Shown: positions 18,624 to 27,719, numbered from the stretch's first letter. The stretch is DNA of 64,000 nucleotides from Amycolatopsis acidicola (GCF_007713735.2 NZ_VMNW02000006.1:117847-181846), one strand, 5' to 3'. Notes: generated by a model not told the origin, from the sequence alone. Program-made: numbers and translations.

Positions 18624-19139
18624 GTGGCAGTAAGCAACGAGACGGCGGCCGCGCTGTTCTCGGACTTCGAGCGGTCAGCCTTCCGGCTGGAGACGCTCCA
18701 GACGTACACCATCCCGCGCGACCAGCCGTCGTATGAGCGGTTCCTGGCTGGTGAACCGAAGCCTGCCGAGTACAACGCGAGCTGGGAGACGACGGTCCGA
18801 CAGCACGTCGCGGCCGGGAAGACCATGCAGCGAGTCAAGGTGGTGCGGCGGCCGTTCACGGATTACACGCGGTACATGTTCGCCTGGGCGCTACCTGGCA
18901 ACGTCGCCGCTGGTGAGGACTACCTGATTCTCGACCTGACTGACCGCAGAGTTGACCTGCCCGACCAGGACTTTTGGCTGTTCGACGACACAACGGTTCT
19001 GCTGCTGCACTACAACGCGGACGGCACCCTCCGAGACCGCGACCTTGCCGACCAAGCAGACGTTGACCAGTACCGACGCTGGCGTGACTTGGCGCTGGCA
19101 GAGGCGGTGCCTTTCGGTGAGTATCGCGACCGAGCCTGA
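18624..19139 (+). CDS. DUF6879-like protein
   Basis: A GTG start directly after the previous stop gives 171 aa. The protein is rich in aromatic residues (RYMFAWALP, DQDFWLFDD, TVLLLHYNADG) in the pattern of the family that accompanies DUF5753-type HTH regulators in actinomycetes. It overlaps the HTH gene by 23 bases. Its role is probably regulatory, perhaps as an effector or antagonist of the HTH protein; the family assignment is from memory of its pattern. Confidence 0.7.
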   Translation: MAVSNETAAALFSDFERSAFRLETLQTYTIPRDQPSYERFLAGEPKPAEYNASWETTVRQHVAAGKTMQRVKVVRRPFTDYTRYMFAWALPGNVAAGEDYLILDLTDRRVDLPDQDFWLFDDTTVLLLHYNADGTLRDRDLADQADVDQYRRWRDLALAEAVPFGEYRDRA

Positions 19140-19965
19140 CGGCCAGGGCGCACCGCCTGACGTCGGAACGGTGCTTCAGAAGCTACGCAAGGCGGCCGGT
19201 CTATCGCAGGCGCGGTTGGCTCACCGCTGCCACATGTCGCAGTCCAAGGTCAGCCGCATCGAGTCGCTCAAGGAACTGGCCAGCGTCGAAGAGGTCGAGC
19301 GCATGGTTAAGGCGCTGGAGGTGCCTGACGACCTGGCCGACAAGCTCGTCACCCTGGCCCGCCGCGCGAACGTGGCGCACGTGTCGGGGCGCGCGATGGC
19401 CGAGCTTGGCCTTTGGCGCGCGCAGACAGAGATCAAGCACATCATCGAGCTGTCCAGCGTCCAACGGTCGTTCCTACCCGTCATGGTCGGCGGGCTGCTA
19501 CAGACACCGGAGTACGCCCGTGCGGCCTTGGCGCCGATGCTGCCTACTTCTCCGGCGCGCGACGTGGACAAGGCCGTAGCTGCCCGGCTCGACCAACAGA
19601 CCGTGTTGGACGACCCATCGCGCGAGTTCCACGTTTTGCTGACGGAACAGGCCGTCAGGTGGAAGCGCATCGACCGATCTGCGATGGCCCGGCAATGCGC
19701 GCACCTGGCCGACCTGTCGACGCGGCCGAACGTTCACTTGGGCATTGTCCCGCTCAACGCGAAGGTTCCGGCCGCGCCACTCAACTCATTCCACGTGTAC
19801 GACGAACGATTGGTGATCGTGGAGCTGTTCTCCGGTCGCGTGGACTACCGCGACCACCGGGACATCAAGTACCACCGCGAACTGTTCGACTTCTTCGGCA
19901 GTCATGCACTCAACGGAGACCGCGCCCGTGCTTTCCTGCTCGATGCGCGCGATGACTTTATGTGA
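19117..19965 (+). CDS. XRE-type HTH regulator with DUF5753-like C terminus
   Basis: The GTG at 19,117 gives 282 aa. Residues about 15-70 are an XRE helix-turn-helix (LRKAAGLSQARLAHRCHMSQ, then SKVSRIE). The remainder matches the DUF5753 layout: LPVMVGGLLQTPEYARA, VLLTEQAVRWK, NVHLGIVPLNAKVP and YHRELFDFF. Such proteins are common in Streptomyces and relatives and control development or mobile-element genes. It ends the three-gene unit starting at 18,429. Confidence 0.85.
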   Translation: MSIATEPDGQGAPPDVGTVLQKLRKAAGLSQARLAHRCHMSQSKVSRIESLKELASVEEVERMVKALEVPDDLADKLVTLARRANVAHVSGRAMAELGLWRAQTEIKHIIELSSVQRSFLPVMVGGLLQTPEYARAALAPMLPTSPARDVDKAVAARLDQQTVLDDPSREFHVLLTEQAVRWKRIDRSAMARQCAHLADLSTRPNVHLGIVPLNAKVPAAPLNSFHVYDERLVIVELFSGRVDYRDHRDIKYHRELFDFFGSHALNGDRARAFLLDARDDFM

Positions 19966-20055
19966 GTGCCTGAATCGTACTGGAACCGACAGGCCCCACT
20001 GCCTAGCGTTGATTGCGCAATAGGGCGCGGCCCAACGCAGTGAGGGACGGTACAG

Positions 20056-20427
20056 ATGCGACAGGCAACGGAACAAATATTCCACTTAACCTCGGAGCCA
20101 GGGTACCTGTACAAGACGATGGCTGACCATTTGATGGAACGTATTGCGAACGGCGAACTGCCGCCACAAATGCCACTCCCGGCAGAGGGCGAGATCTCGC
20201 GGCAATACGGTGTGTCACTCGGCACTACCCGTCTAGCGACTCAGCTGCTCCGTCAGCGCGGACTTGTAATGACTCTTAGGTCAAAGGGGACCTATCCGGT
20301 GAAGAACTCGAAGAAAATCGCACTCTGGTTCCTCCAAAGAAAACGTGACGACCCAGAGCAGGAACTTGCTGACTTCTTGAGTTTCATCGAGCAGAGGTCT
20401 AAGGGAACCGATGCCGAGGCCAACTGA
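20056..20427 (+). CDS. short GntR-family regulator
   Basis: The 123-aa protein has the GntR winged helix at residues 15-85 (LMERIANGELPPQMPLPAEG, then EISRQYGVSLGTTRLATQLL, GLVMTLRSKGTYPV) and only a short helical tail, with no effector domain. Stand-alone GntR domains like this control transfer and copy number in pSAM2-type elements (the KorSA/Pra type of circuit). It overlaps the next gene by 17 bases. Confidence 0.85.
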   Translation: MRQATEQIFHLTSEPGYLYKTMADHLMERIANGELPPQMPLPAEGEISRQYGVSLGTTRLATQLLRQRGLVMTLRSKGTYPVKNSKKIALWFLQRKRDDPEQELADFLSFIEQRSKGTDAEAN

Positions 20428-20743
20428 CGACGACTATCTCAAGCAACACGAGCGGGTCACCATGATGATCGATCAGCTCGGTGACGTCATCGAATCGTTG
20501 GACGACTTCGACAAGGACGCATTCGACATCGTGCGTGCCGACAGGGCCGGGATCTGCGAACTTGAAGACGCGGAAGAAGCCGACTGGCTACAGACGCTGG
20601 CGCAGAGCGGTCGGGCAGCTCGCAACGCACACCGTATCGCGCGTTTCTATCGCACGGATCTCGTTAAAGCAATGGAACACGAAGGCATCAAGTTGCCGAA
20701 CAAGGACGACGAAGAGGGGCACCGGCTAAATGACCGAGGCTAA
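20411..20743 (+). CDS. hypothetical acidic helical protein
   Basis: This 110-aa product is acidic and helical (DQLGDVIESLDDFDKDAFDI) with a basic patch near RAARNAHRIARFYR. I recognise no domain. It overlaps both the GntR gene upstream and the 47-aa gene downstream, so all three are one unit. Confidence 0.65.
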   Translation: MPRPTDDDYLKQHERVTMMIDQLGDVIESLDDFDKDAFDIVRADRAGICELEDAEEADWLQTLAQSGRAARNAHRIARFYRTDLVKAMEHEGIKLPNKDDEEGHRLNDRG

Positions 20744-20873
20744 CAAGACGAGGACGCGAAACAGCTCCGGCGGTTACGACACAAGCAAATCTGTCCCTGT
20801 GGCCGCACCAAATCCCAACGGGAACCGCGCCGAGCGTCGAGCAGCAGTTCGCGAAGCCAAGAAAAAGAAGTAG
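20730..20873 (+). CDS. 47-aa basic peptide
   Basis: An ATG inside the 3' end of the previous gene opens a 47-codon frame ending with a strongly basic tail (NRAERRAAVREAKKKK). The overlap of 14 bases and the terminator that follows support translation. Small basic proteins of this kind recur in AICEs and related plasmids; function unknown. Confidence 0.5.
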   Translation: MTEANKTRTRNSSGGYDTSKSVPVAAPNPNGNRAERRAAVREAKKKK

Positions 20874-20886
20874 AGACGAACAAACG

Positions 20887-20934
20887 AGCCGCGCCCTCCG
20901 ATGTCCCAGCTCCGAGGGCACGGCTTCTTCTTAG
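20887..20934 (+). terminator. terminator of the GntR unit
   Basis: AGCCGCGCCCTCCGA pairs imperfectly with TCCGAGGGCACGGCT (two mismatches), followed by TTCTTCTT. It closes the operon ending at 20,873. Confidence 0.75.
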
Positions 20935-20959
20935 TCAGAGGAATTCGGAACCGGTTTGA

Positions 20960-21238
20960 ATGAGCGAAGAGTCATCCGATCAAGAGCTGAAAGAACTGGC
21001 GATCGCATTGGGTGCGCTCCCCTTGAGCGCGGCTACGGCAGCGATTTCCCTATACAGGGAGCAGTACCGGGACATAGCCGAGAGCCGGGCTGACGCAGTT
21101 CAGTTGAACCGGATAGCGGATATTTTCGATGAGATCGAAGGCTGCCTTCAGCAGATAAGAAGCAATGCGGCCGGGTTCGGCGCACAGCTTGAGGAAATAC
21201 TGGAAGGGCGCAACAAGTCGGCAGAAGGAGCGTTGTAG
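20960..21238 (+). CDS. hypothetical small protein
   Basis: The 92-aa product begins acidic, has one moderately hydrophobic stretch (LAIALGALPLSAATAAISLY) and then a helical segment with heptad spacing (IADIFDEIEGCLQQIRSN). It could be peripherally membrane-bound. It lies 36 bases before the APH-like gene, possibly in one transcript. No family recognised. Confidence 0.6.
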   Translation: MSEESSDQELKELAIALGALPLSAATAAISLYREQYRDIAESRADAVQLNRIADIFDEIEGCLQQIRSNAAGFGAQLEEILEGRNKSAEGAL

Positions 21239-21274
21239 CCTGGTCGCGACACGATCCGAAGGAGCGCGCGGCTG

Positions 21275-22174
21275 ATGGCTTCGAGCAGGGCTTTCACATC
21301 AGAGCAGACACAACGGGTTCTTGACCAGGCGTGCAGCCAGGTCGGCCTAGATGCTTCTGATGCTACTCTGCTCCGCTTTGGCGAGAACGCGATCTACAAG
21401 CTCACAGGAATCCCGATTGTTGCGCGGGTGGGCCGTTCCGTGCCTGCTGCCCAAAAGGAAGTGGACGTAGCCCGATGGCTGGCAGCCCGCGATTTTCCAG
21501 CCACGAGGCTTGCTCCCGGAATCTCACCAGAACTCGTGGTGCACGACTTCCCCGTGACCTTTTGGGAGTACATATCTAGCGGCGACACCCCAATAACCGC
21601 CGGAGACTTCGGGCGGATACTTCGACGACTTCACGCCCTGCCCGCACCGAGCAGCTTCGATCTTCCCAAATTCAAACCGATGCCGAAGATACCCGAACGC
21701 CTGGAGAGCCTCTCCCCCGAGCTACTGCCGGCCTCGGATATCGAGTTCCTACGCGAACGCCATGAAGAAGTTGAATCTCAGTTCAAGCAAGTTGAGTTCA
21801 AGCTTCCACAAGGACCAATACACGGAGACGCTCATCCGGGCAATCTCATTCGGACAACCTCCGGAGAAATAACCCTCATCGACTTGGAAGACTTTGCCTA
21901 CGGACCCCGCGAGTGGGATGCCGCCGTTCTGTCGGTTCGACACCAGGCTTTCGGTTGGGTATCCGAAACCGAATACCAGTCGTACGTGGACGCCTACGGA
22001 TTCGACCCGATCACCTGGCCGGGCTTCCCCGTCGTCAGGGCTGCCAGGGAATTGAACATGACGACATGGCTTGCTCAAACTATGGGTGAATCAACTGAGG
22101 TTGCGGCCGAGGTACGAAAGCGCGTGGCCGATCTACGCGATAAGCAAGCTCCTCGACACTGGCGCGTCTTCTGA
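21275..22174 (+). CDS. aminoglycoside-phosphotransferase-family kinase
   Basis: The 299-aa product has the APH/choline-kinase fold: an N-lobe with FGENAIYKL and PIVARVGRS, the catalytic loop IHGDAHPGNLI near residue 185 and the metal-binding loop IDLEDFAYGPREWD. Members phosphorylate aminoglycosides, macrolides or small metabolites; the sequence alone does not show resistance. Its 3' end overlaps the convergent XRE-TPR gene by 42 bases. As AICE cargo it may act on a host metabolite. Confidence 0.85.
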   Translation: MASSRAFTSEQTQRVLDQACSQVGLDASDATLLRFGENAIYKLTGIPIVARVGRSVPAAQKEVDVARWLAARDFPATRLAPGISPELVVHDFPVTFWEYISSGDTPITAGDFGRILRRLHALPAPSSFDLPKFKPMPKIPERLESLSPELLPASDIEFLRERHEEVESQFKQVEFKLPQGPIHGDAHPGNLIRTTSGEITLIDLEDFAYGPREWDAAVLSVRHQAFGWVSETEYQSYVDAYGFDPITWPGFPVVRAARELNMTTWLAQTMGESTEVAAEVRKRVADLRDKQAPRHWRVF

Positions 22175-23575
22175 CGGGAGATGAGTCCGGAAAAACTCGA
22201 GAAATTCGCGTACAAGCGGATCACCCGCGAAAGCGCCGAGCCTCGACTTGAAGTCGTCAACGTATGCCACAACGCGCAATGACTTCAAATTCGCCGCCGT
22301 TTCAACCACAGACCGCGCAACATAAAGGGCTTCTTCCAGGTTTCCGTCCTGCAAGTGCGATGTTGCGAGGACTGTTCTAACGAAAGAAAGGCTCCGCACA
22401 TAGTTCGATTCCGATTCCCGAATGGAAGCCGCGGCATGATGGTTGGCCAACTCGGCGTTGCCGAGATCGCGGAAGCAGTGGGCGAACTCAGCGTGCAGCT
22501 CGGCGGCGTCGAAATAGCGGATCCATTCCGGGTCGTTCTCCGGATTTCCGCCACTGTGCCAGCGTTCCGCCGTGAGCAGAGCAGCCGCCACGTCATCCTC
22601 TCGGCCGAGTGACGCGTGCGCCCGCGCTTCCATAGCGAAGAAGAGCGCCATTGTCGTCGGCGTGGCATATCCGTTCGCGCCCTTATGCGCCGCACGTGCC
22701 AAGTCCACGGCCCGTTGGTAGTGGCCAAGGAAGTTCGCCTGATGCGACATACCGGCGAGAATCCGGCCGCACAGCGGCTTGTCGCCCGCCGCCTTGGCCA
22801 AACGGAATGCCTGCGTTAGGTACCGCTGAGCGAGGCCATGCGCACCTGTGTCGTACGCCGTCCACCCGGCCAGCCGCGTCAACGCTGCGACTTCACGGAA
22901 GTACTCGCGCCCAACCGGATCGTGTGGGGAAACGCGCGGGATGTTCGGCAAGACTTCCTGGTCCAGGAAGGACGCGACGAGGGACTTCGGCCGTCCTCCC
23001 CCGTACTTGTAGTCGAAGCCGCTGAACATGGCGGTTGCTTCACGGACCGCCTCAACGTCGATCATGGTGATGCGCCGTGGTTCTGCTGGCGGCCGAGACC
23101 GATCACTGTCAGAGTCCGTGAGCCACCGGACCACGAGATCGCTCCACGCCTGCGGCACAACCGACAGGGGCGCGACCTTCTTCGGCGTTCGCAGCTCCAG
23201 GTCCGTGATCGCCCCAAGTGTGACGACGGTCTGCGCGACCTCTTCGGCGTACTCGAGCCCGACGTCACTCACGGCCGCGTCGTCGTCGCTGGCCGCTTCG
23301 GCGTACCCGATGTCGGCAAGCGTGATCGCGCTGCCAAGCAGCTCCCCGAGAACGCGCGCGATCAGCTGGCAGGTGCGCGCCTGAGGCTTAGTGCCGTCAA
23401 GCCACCGCTTCACCGACACGTGATCGCACCGAACCAGTTCGCCGCCGTCTTGCTCACTGAGGGAGCGCACCCGCCGCGCCAAGCCCTTGTTGCTCGCTCC
23501 CGCCTGCTTCATTACCGCAGCTAGGAGCGTGTTGGGCTGCTTCTCAGTGTCGATCACGGGTACCTCCATGATCAT
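22133..23575 (-). CDS. XRE-type regulator with TPR-like repeats
   Basis: I choose the ATG at 23,575, preceded by AGGGGGTG, over longer starts that would run through the operator-like repeats; this gives 480 aa. Residues about 15-85 form a lambda-repressor-like HTH (LARRVRSLSEQDGGELVRCD). Residues 230-460 are helical repeats of TPR type (YFREVAALTRLAGWTAYDTG, AHGLAQRYLTQAF, YQRAVDLARAAHKG). Similar HTH-TPR proteins sense peptides or small signals in actinomycetes. The gene diverges from the small membrane protein at 23,740 across phased repeats it may bind. Confidence 0.85.
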   Translation of the reverse strand: MIMEVPVIDTEKQPNTLLAAVMKQAGASNKGLARRVRSLSEQDGGELVRCDHVSVKRWLDGTKPQARTCQLIARVLGELLGSAITLADIGYAEAASDDDAAVSDVGLEYAEEVAQTVVTLGAITDLELRTPKKVAPLSVVPQAWSDLVVRWLTDSDSDRSRPPAEPRRITMIDVEAVREATAMFSGFDYKYGGGRPKSLVASFLDQEVLPNIPRVSPHDPVGREYFREVAALTRLAGWTAYDTGAHGLAQRYLTQAFRLAKAAGDKPLCGRILAGMSHQANFLGHYQRAVDLARAAHKGANGYATPTTMALFFAMEARAHASLGREDDVAAALLTAERWHSGGNPENDPEWIRYFDAAELHAEFAHCFRDLGNAELANHHAAASIRESESNYVRSLSFVRTVLATSHLQDGNLEEALYVARSVVETAANLKSLRVVAYVDDFKSRLGAFAGDPLVREFLEFFRTHLPSEDAPVSRSLLIA

Positions 23576-23579
23576 TAAA

Positions 23580-23662
23580 GCACCCCCTGAGCACCCCCTT
23601 CGCGCACCAATGCACCCCCCACGTGCACGAATGCACCCCCTTGTGCACACTCCCGCACCCCC
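23580..23662. repeat. five phased GCACCCCC repeats (operator-like or iteron-like)
   Basis: GCACCCCC occurs at 23,580, 23,591, 23,612, 23,633 and 23,655, so start-to-start spacing is 11, 21, 21 and 22 bp, near one or two helical turns. GTGCAC also occurs between and after the middle copies. All copies share one orientation and sit in the 164-bp gap between divergent AICE genes, with the nearest copy overlapping the leader of the XRE-TPR gene. Confidence 0.75.
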
Positions 23663-23739
23663 GCCATCGACCGGTTTCCTAGTCACATCAACGAAACACC
23701 GGATCGGAACGACCGGCCCGGCGGCGAGAGGAGACCGAA

Positions 23740-23928
23740 ATGGCGAAGAACCCCTACCCCGTGGCCAATGCGGGTAGCGGCCTGCTGGCAAAGGTGATCA
23801 CGGTCTTGGTGGTGATCGCAGTCCTGACCCTGGTCATCAAGTACCCGGCGGACGTAGCGCGCTGGGTGCGCGGCTTGGGCGGCGTCGTGGACGGGCTTGT
23901 CGCCTTCTTCCGAGCCCTGTTGGGCTAA
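23740..23928 (+). CDS. small AICE membrane protein
   Basis: The 62-aa product has one strong membrane helix (VITVLVVIAVLTLVIKY) followed by an amphipathic segment (VDGLVAFFRALL). Small proteins of this build accompany the spread functions of pSAM2-like elements. A GGAGACC ribosome site precedes the ATG. It may be driven from the phased-repeat region. Confidence 0.72.
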   Translation: MAKNPYPVANAGSGLLAKVITVLVVIAVLTLVIKYPADVARWVRGLGGVVDGLVAFFRALLG

Positions 23929-24305
23929 CTGTGGTCCGCACCCCGTTCGAGATCGGCAACCCGACGCCGGAGGTCAGCGATGGCCTGCCAGACACGTTCG
24001 TCCCCACCCTCACCGGAGTGGCCCACGGCCTGGTCTTCCACCGCCTGACTCCGGACGAACGATCCCTTGCCTGGACGGACGACCACCAGACCCTCATCCC
24101 TCAACAGGCCAACCGCACTCTTCGCGGTGTTGATGGCAACACTCCAGGATTCGGCGAGTTCCTGGTAACTCGGTAGCTGCGCGCCGGGGGTGTACTCCCC
24201 CGCCTTGATCGCCGCTCGTAAACCGCTGGCCACCTGCAAATACGGCGCACGCGGGTCGTCTGGATCAGGACCGAACTTACCAACCGCACCAACCATACGA
24301 ACCAT
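23925..24305 (-). CDS. GntR-family regulator with coiled-coil tail
   Basis: The 126-aa protein carries a GntR winged helix at about residues 20-88 (LRAAIKAGEYTPGAQLPSYQ, LVVVRPGKGSFV) and a C-terminal coiled coil (VWQAIADLRRRVADLERG) for dimerisation. It is divergently placed from the gene at 24,431, whose promoter has direct GGGTTGC repeats, making it a likely KorSA-like repressor of AICE functions. Confidence 0.85.
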   Translation of the reverse strand: MVRMVGAVGKFGPDPDDPRAPYLQVASGLRAAIKAGEYTPGAQLPSYQELAESWSVAINTAKSAVGLLRDEGLVVVRPGKGSFVRSQAVEDQAVGHSGEGGDERVWQAIADLRRRVADLERGADHS

Positions 24306-24347
24306 GTTATGCCAGGCAGCTCAGTCAACTCTTCCATATCAACACTA

Positions 24348-24376
24348 TTGACAGGGTTGCATGGGTTGCTTAGCGT
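24348..24376 (+). promoter_or_regulatory. sigma-70-type promoter with overlapping direct repeats
   Basis: TTGACA (24,348) and TAGCGT (24,371) are separated by 17 bp. The spacer holds two GGGTTGC copies 9 bp apart (24,354 and 24,363). It is placed to drive 24,431 and the transfer genes, and the repeats are candidate sites for the divergent GntR protein. Confidence 0.65.
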
Positions 24377-24430
24377 GTTGTCCCGTCAGCCCCGAGCAGG
24401 GGAGCACAGAGCAGCAGGAGCACATCTCTC

Positions 24431-24661
24431 ATGGACGACCTCATTCCGCCCGTCAGCTACGCACCCGATGGCCTCTACGAATCGGACGTTGACGCTCTCA
24501 TCGCGGAGTACTTCACGACAGACATCCCCGACGGCCCCGCATCCACGTTGGTCGACCGGGTTTCCAGCCACCGCCACGTCCGGCGCATCGATCGGCAAGC
24601 GATCAGCGCCGCAGTGCAGTCGGTCCGCCTGAGGGGGTGGGACGCGGACACGGCCGCTTGA
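24431..24661 (+). CDS. hypothetical small AICE protein
   Basis: The 76-aa product (MDDLIPPVSYAPDGLYESD...) ends with a basic helix (HRHVRRIDRQAISAAVQSV). I recognise no family. It is the first gene after the promoter at 24,348 and precedes the Spd-like and translocase genes, so it probably belongs to the transfer operon. Confidence 0.62.
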   Translation: MDDLIPPVSYAPDGLYESDVDALIAEYFTTDIPDGPASTLVDRVSSHRHVRRIDRQAISAAVQSVRLRGWDADTAA

Positions 24662-24750
24662 TTTCGCCCCGGCCCGGCGCACGGAACCGCCAAGAACCAC
24701 CCGCCGGACCGGGTCTCCCAACCAGCACGAAACGAGCCAGGAGAAAACCA

Positions 24751-25527
24751 ATGGTAGGGCTGAACATGCCCAGGAACACGGGGAGTGCGTATCCGCCCTC
24801 CGTCGACGCTCTGTTGCCGAAGGTCCGGGAGTGGGCCGCGGAACTCGGTTCGGCTCCGTCCCGCAACCGGATCATGGCCGAGTTCAAGGTGGGTGCACCG
24901 AAGGCCCGCGCTCTCCTCGGCAAGCTGAACGAAGAACAAGAAGCCGCGTCGGTTCGCCCACTTCACGTGGTGCCCGAACCCGACTCGACCCCGAGTCCAG
25001 GTCCGGCTCCTGCGTCCGAGCAAGCAAGCGAACCCGCGCAGGCCGCGCCCGTCGCGGCCCCGGGGCCGGACAAGCACATCGACAAGCACATCAAGGTCTG
25101 GCCGGTGCTGTTGCTGGCTCTACCCGCGTTCGTCGCGATCTGGGGCGGCTGGGTCGGGCTCGGCCGGTTGACCGGGTTCGGCCCCATCGAGTTGCTCCCG
25201 GGAATCTGGGACGGGGCATCGATCAACTCGGCGATCACCCTGCCGATCGGGGTCGAGACCTACGCCGCGTTCGCCCTGCGGGTCTGGCTGTCCGGCGGGA
25301 ACTCCTCCGAGCGAGCACGTGAGTTCGCGAAGTGGTCTGCGTTCGCGTCTCTCGGACTCGGGATGGCCGGACAGGTCGCTTACCACCTGATGTCCGCTGC
25401 GGGCGTGACCCGAGCCCCGTGGCCGATCACCACGCTTGTGTCGTGCCTGCCCGTGGTCGTACTCGGCTGTGGTGCCGCGCTGGCGCACCTGCTCCACACC
25501 AACCGCGACCAGGAGGTGAACGACTGA
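24751..25527 (+). CDS. Spd-like / DUF2637-type membrane protein
   Basis: The ATG at 24,751 has CAGGAG upstream. The 258-aa protein has a cytoplasmic N-terminal helix-turn-helix-like part (SAPSRNRIMAEFKVGAPKAR), a Pro/Ala-rich linker and four membrane helices from about residue 113. This matches the DUF2637-type proteins encoded before the translocase in AICEs and Streptomyces plasmids, thought to assist plasmid spread through mycelium. The stop overlaps the translocase start (ATGA). Confidence 0.78.
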   Translation: MVGLNMPRNTGSAYPPSVDALLPKVREWAAELGSAPSRNRIMAEFKVGAPKARALLGKLNEEQEAASVRPLHVVPEPDSTPSPGPAPASEQASEPAQAAPVAAPGPDKHIDKHIKVWPVLLLALPAFVAIWGGWVGLGRLTGFGPIELLPGIWDGASINSAITLPIGVETYAAFALRVWLSGGNSSERAREFAKWSAFASLGLGMAGQVAYHLMSAAGVTRAPWPITTLVSCLPVVVLGCGAALAHLLHTNRDQEVND

Positions 25528-27719
25528 TGAGCACCACGACGGATGAATTCCGCGAGAGCGACGACCAGTCCGGCAAGGTCATCGCGTTCCCCTCAGTGGC
25601 AGTCGACACCCCGTCCCCGCAGGTTGTCGACGCTGAGATAGTCGACGAGTTAGAAGAGCCCGCGCCGGCCTCTGCCGTGGACACACCGGTAACCGAGGGC
25701 TCAAGCTGGCTGGACCGGCTGAGGACACAGAACCGTCAGCCGATCTTCCCCGCCTACCTGCGGTCTGTTTCGGACGCTACGGAAGCGGCGAAGTGGGTGG
25801 GCAAGCACTACGCCCACAAGACTGGCTACCACTTGGCGCGCTCGCCGCTGTACGCCTTGCGGTTGGCCGTCCGGTCGCCGCGTGGCGCACTGCTCCTCCT
25901 GATCGCGACCGGCCGATACGTGACCGACTCGGAAGGGCGCCCGGCGCGCGCTGAGACCGCGACGGCGGACAAGGCAGAGCTGTACCTCAAGCTGTCGCAG
26001 CAGCGGGACCGCCGTGTGGTGCTTCGCTGGATTCAGCTCGGACTTGTGTCGACGCTCGGCCTGGTCCTCTTCCTGGTCCTGCCGAACGTGTTGCCGGAGT
26101 GGGTGATCTGGACTTGTGGTGCGCTGGCGGTCGGCCTGCTCGGCAAGCTCGGCTCTACAAAGGACAATCCGGTGATCCCGAACCGCGCGGTTGTCTCCGG
26201 CCAGGTGCAGAAGCTGACGAGTGACAACGTGGTGCAGGCCCTGTCTGTACTCGGCATCGCGGGCATCAATCAGGCGTTGGCCAAGAACCCCAACGCAATC
26301 GGCTTCACGGCGCCGATCACTCGCGACGGCCCCGGATGGCGCGCAGACGTCGACCTGCCGCCCGGCGTGACGGTCGGGGAAGTGGTCGAGCGGCGCGCCA
26401 AGCTGGCGTCCGGTTTGGGCCGTCCGCTCGGGTGCGTGTGGCCGGAAGGCAACGCGGAGGTTCATCCCGGCCGCATGGTGTTGTGGGTGGGCGATCAGGA
26501 CATGTCCAAGTCGCGTCAGCCCGTCTGGCCGCTACGCAAGTCCGGCACCGTGGACTTGTTCAAGCCTCAGCCGTTCGGCACTGACCAGCGCGGCCGGTGG
26601 GTGGACATCCCGCTGATGTTCGTCTCGATGGTCATCGGCGCGATTCCGCGTATGGGCAAGACCTTCACCTTGCGGGAGCTCCTGCTGGTCGCTGGCATGG
26701 ACGCGCGTGCCGAGCTGCATTCTTACGATCTCAAGGGCACTGGCGACTTGTCGCCCCTCGCTCCGATATCCCACCGGTACCGCGCCGGGGATGAGCCGGA
26801 GGACATCGAGTACGCCGTGGCCGACCTTCGTGCCCTGAGCGTGGAGCTGCGACGCCGCGCGAAGGTGATTCGTGAGCTGCCCAAAGACCTGTGCCCGGAG
26901 AACAAGGTCACACCGGAACTCGCCAGCAAGAAGTCCCTTGGCCTGCATCCGATTGTGATCGGCGTCGACGAGTGCCAGAAGTGGTTTGAGCATCCGGAGT
27001 ATGGCGCCGAAATCGAGGAGATCTGTACCGACCTCGTGAAGCGCGGCCCGGCGCTGGGAATCGTCATCATCCTTGCGACACAACGACCTGACGCCAAGAG
27101 CATCCCGACCGGGATCAGCGACAACGCAGTGATGCGCTTCTGCCTCAAGGTCACCGGCCAACCGGCGAACGACATGGTTCTAGGCACTTCGTCCTACCGG
27201 AACGGTATCCGGGCAACCACGCTTTCCTTCCGAGACAAGGGAATCGGCATCCTCTCCGGCGAAGGGGATGAGCCACGCATCACGCGGAGCGTCTACATCG
27301 ACGGTGTGGACGCAGAGAATCTGGCAGCGCGTGCCCGCACGATGCGCGTGGCGGCCGGACGTCTGACTGGCTACGCGGCGGGGCTCGACCTCACGCCGGA
27401 GGACAGCGAGAACGACGGAGGCACACTGCTCGCCGACGTGCTGTCTGCTGTCGGCGATGCGGACAAGGCGTGGTCCGAATCCATTGTGGACCGGCTGGCC
27501 GAGGTGCGACCGGCTGTCTACGGCCCGTGGGCTGAACTGCCCACCGGTACGGCCAAGGCCACTCAGCTCTCCGGAGCGCTCAAGCCGTTCGGCATCTCCA
27601 CGAAGCAGGTGTGGGCCACCGACCCGAGCACCGGCAAGGGTGCGAACCGGATGGGCCTCAAGCGGGAGTGGCTTGCCGCTGCTCTCACTGAGCGTGATCG
27701 AAACACAGGGCGCGGCTAA
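25527..27719 (+). CDS. TraB-type FtsK/SpoIIIE conjugative DNA translocase
   Basis: From the ATG overlapping the previous stop the protein is 730 aa. Two membrane helices lie near residues 170-205. The motor domain has Walker A GAIPRMGKT at 371-379 (Lys378) and Walker B IVIGVDECQ (Asp481, Glu482), followed by LATQRPDAKSIPTGI, typical of TraSA/TraB proteins. The last 80 residues form a winged-helix-like domain (AELPTGTAKATQLSGALKPF) that should recognise the transfer site. In Streptomyces this one protein moves double-stranded DNA between cells. Confidence 0.92.
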   Translation: MSTTTDEFRESDDQSGKVIAFPSVAVDTPSPQVVDAEIVDELEEPAPASAVDTPVTEGSSWLDRLRTQNRQPIFPAYLRSVSDATEAAKWVGKHYAHKTGYHLARSPLYALRLAVRSPRGALLLLIATGRYVTDSEGRPARAETATADKAELYLKLSQQRDRRVVLRWIQLGLVSTLGLVLFLVLPNVLPEWVIWTCGALAVGLLGKLGSTKDNPVIPNRAVVSGQVQKLTSDNVVQALSVLGIAGINQALAKNPNAIGFTAPITRDGPGWRADVDLPPGVTVGEVVERRAKLASGLGRPLGCVWPEGNAEVHPGRMVLWVGDQDMSKSRQPVWPLRKSGTVDLFKPQPFGTDQRGRWVDIPLMFVSMVIGAIPRMGKTFTLRELLLVAGMDARAELHSYDLKGTGDLSPLAPISHRYRAGDEPEDIEYAVADLRALSVELRRRAKVIRELPKDLCPENKVTPELASKKSLGLHPIVIGVDECQKWFEHPEYGAEIEEICTDLVKRGPALGIVIILATQRPDAKSIPTGISDNAVMRFCLKVTGQPANDMVLGTSSYRNGIRATTLSFRDKGIGILSGEGDEPRITRSVYIDGVDAENLAARARTMRVAAGRLTGYAAGLDLTPEDSENDGGTLLADVLSAVGDADKAWSESIVDRLAEVRPAVYGPWAELPTGTAKATQLSGALKPFGISTKQVWATDPSTGKGANRMGLKREWLAAALTERDRNTGRG

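Noticed and set aside
21275..22174. Aminoglycoside-resistance gene
   Set aside because: The kinase fold is clear, but APH-family proteins act on many substrates and no resistance-specific residues could be verified.
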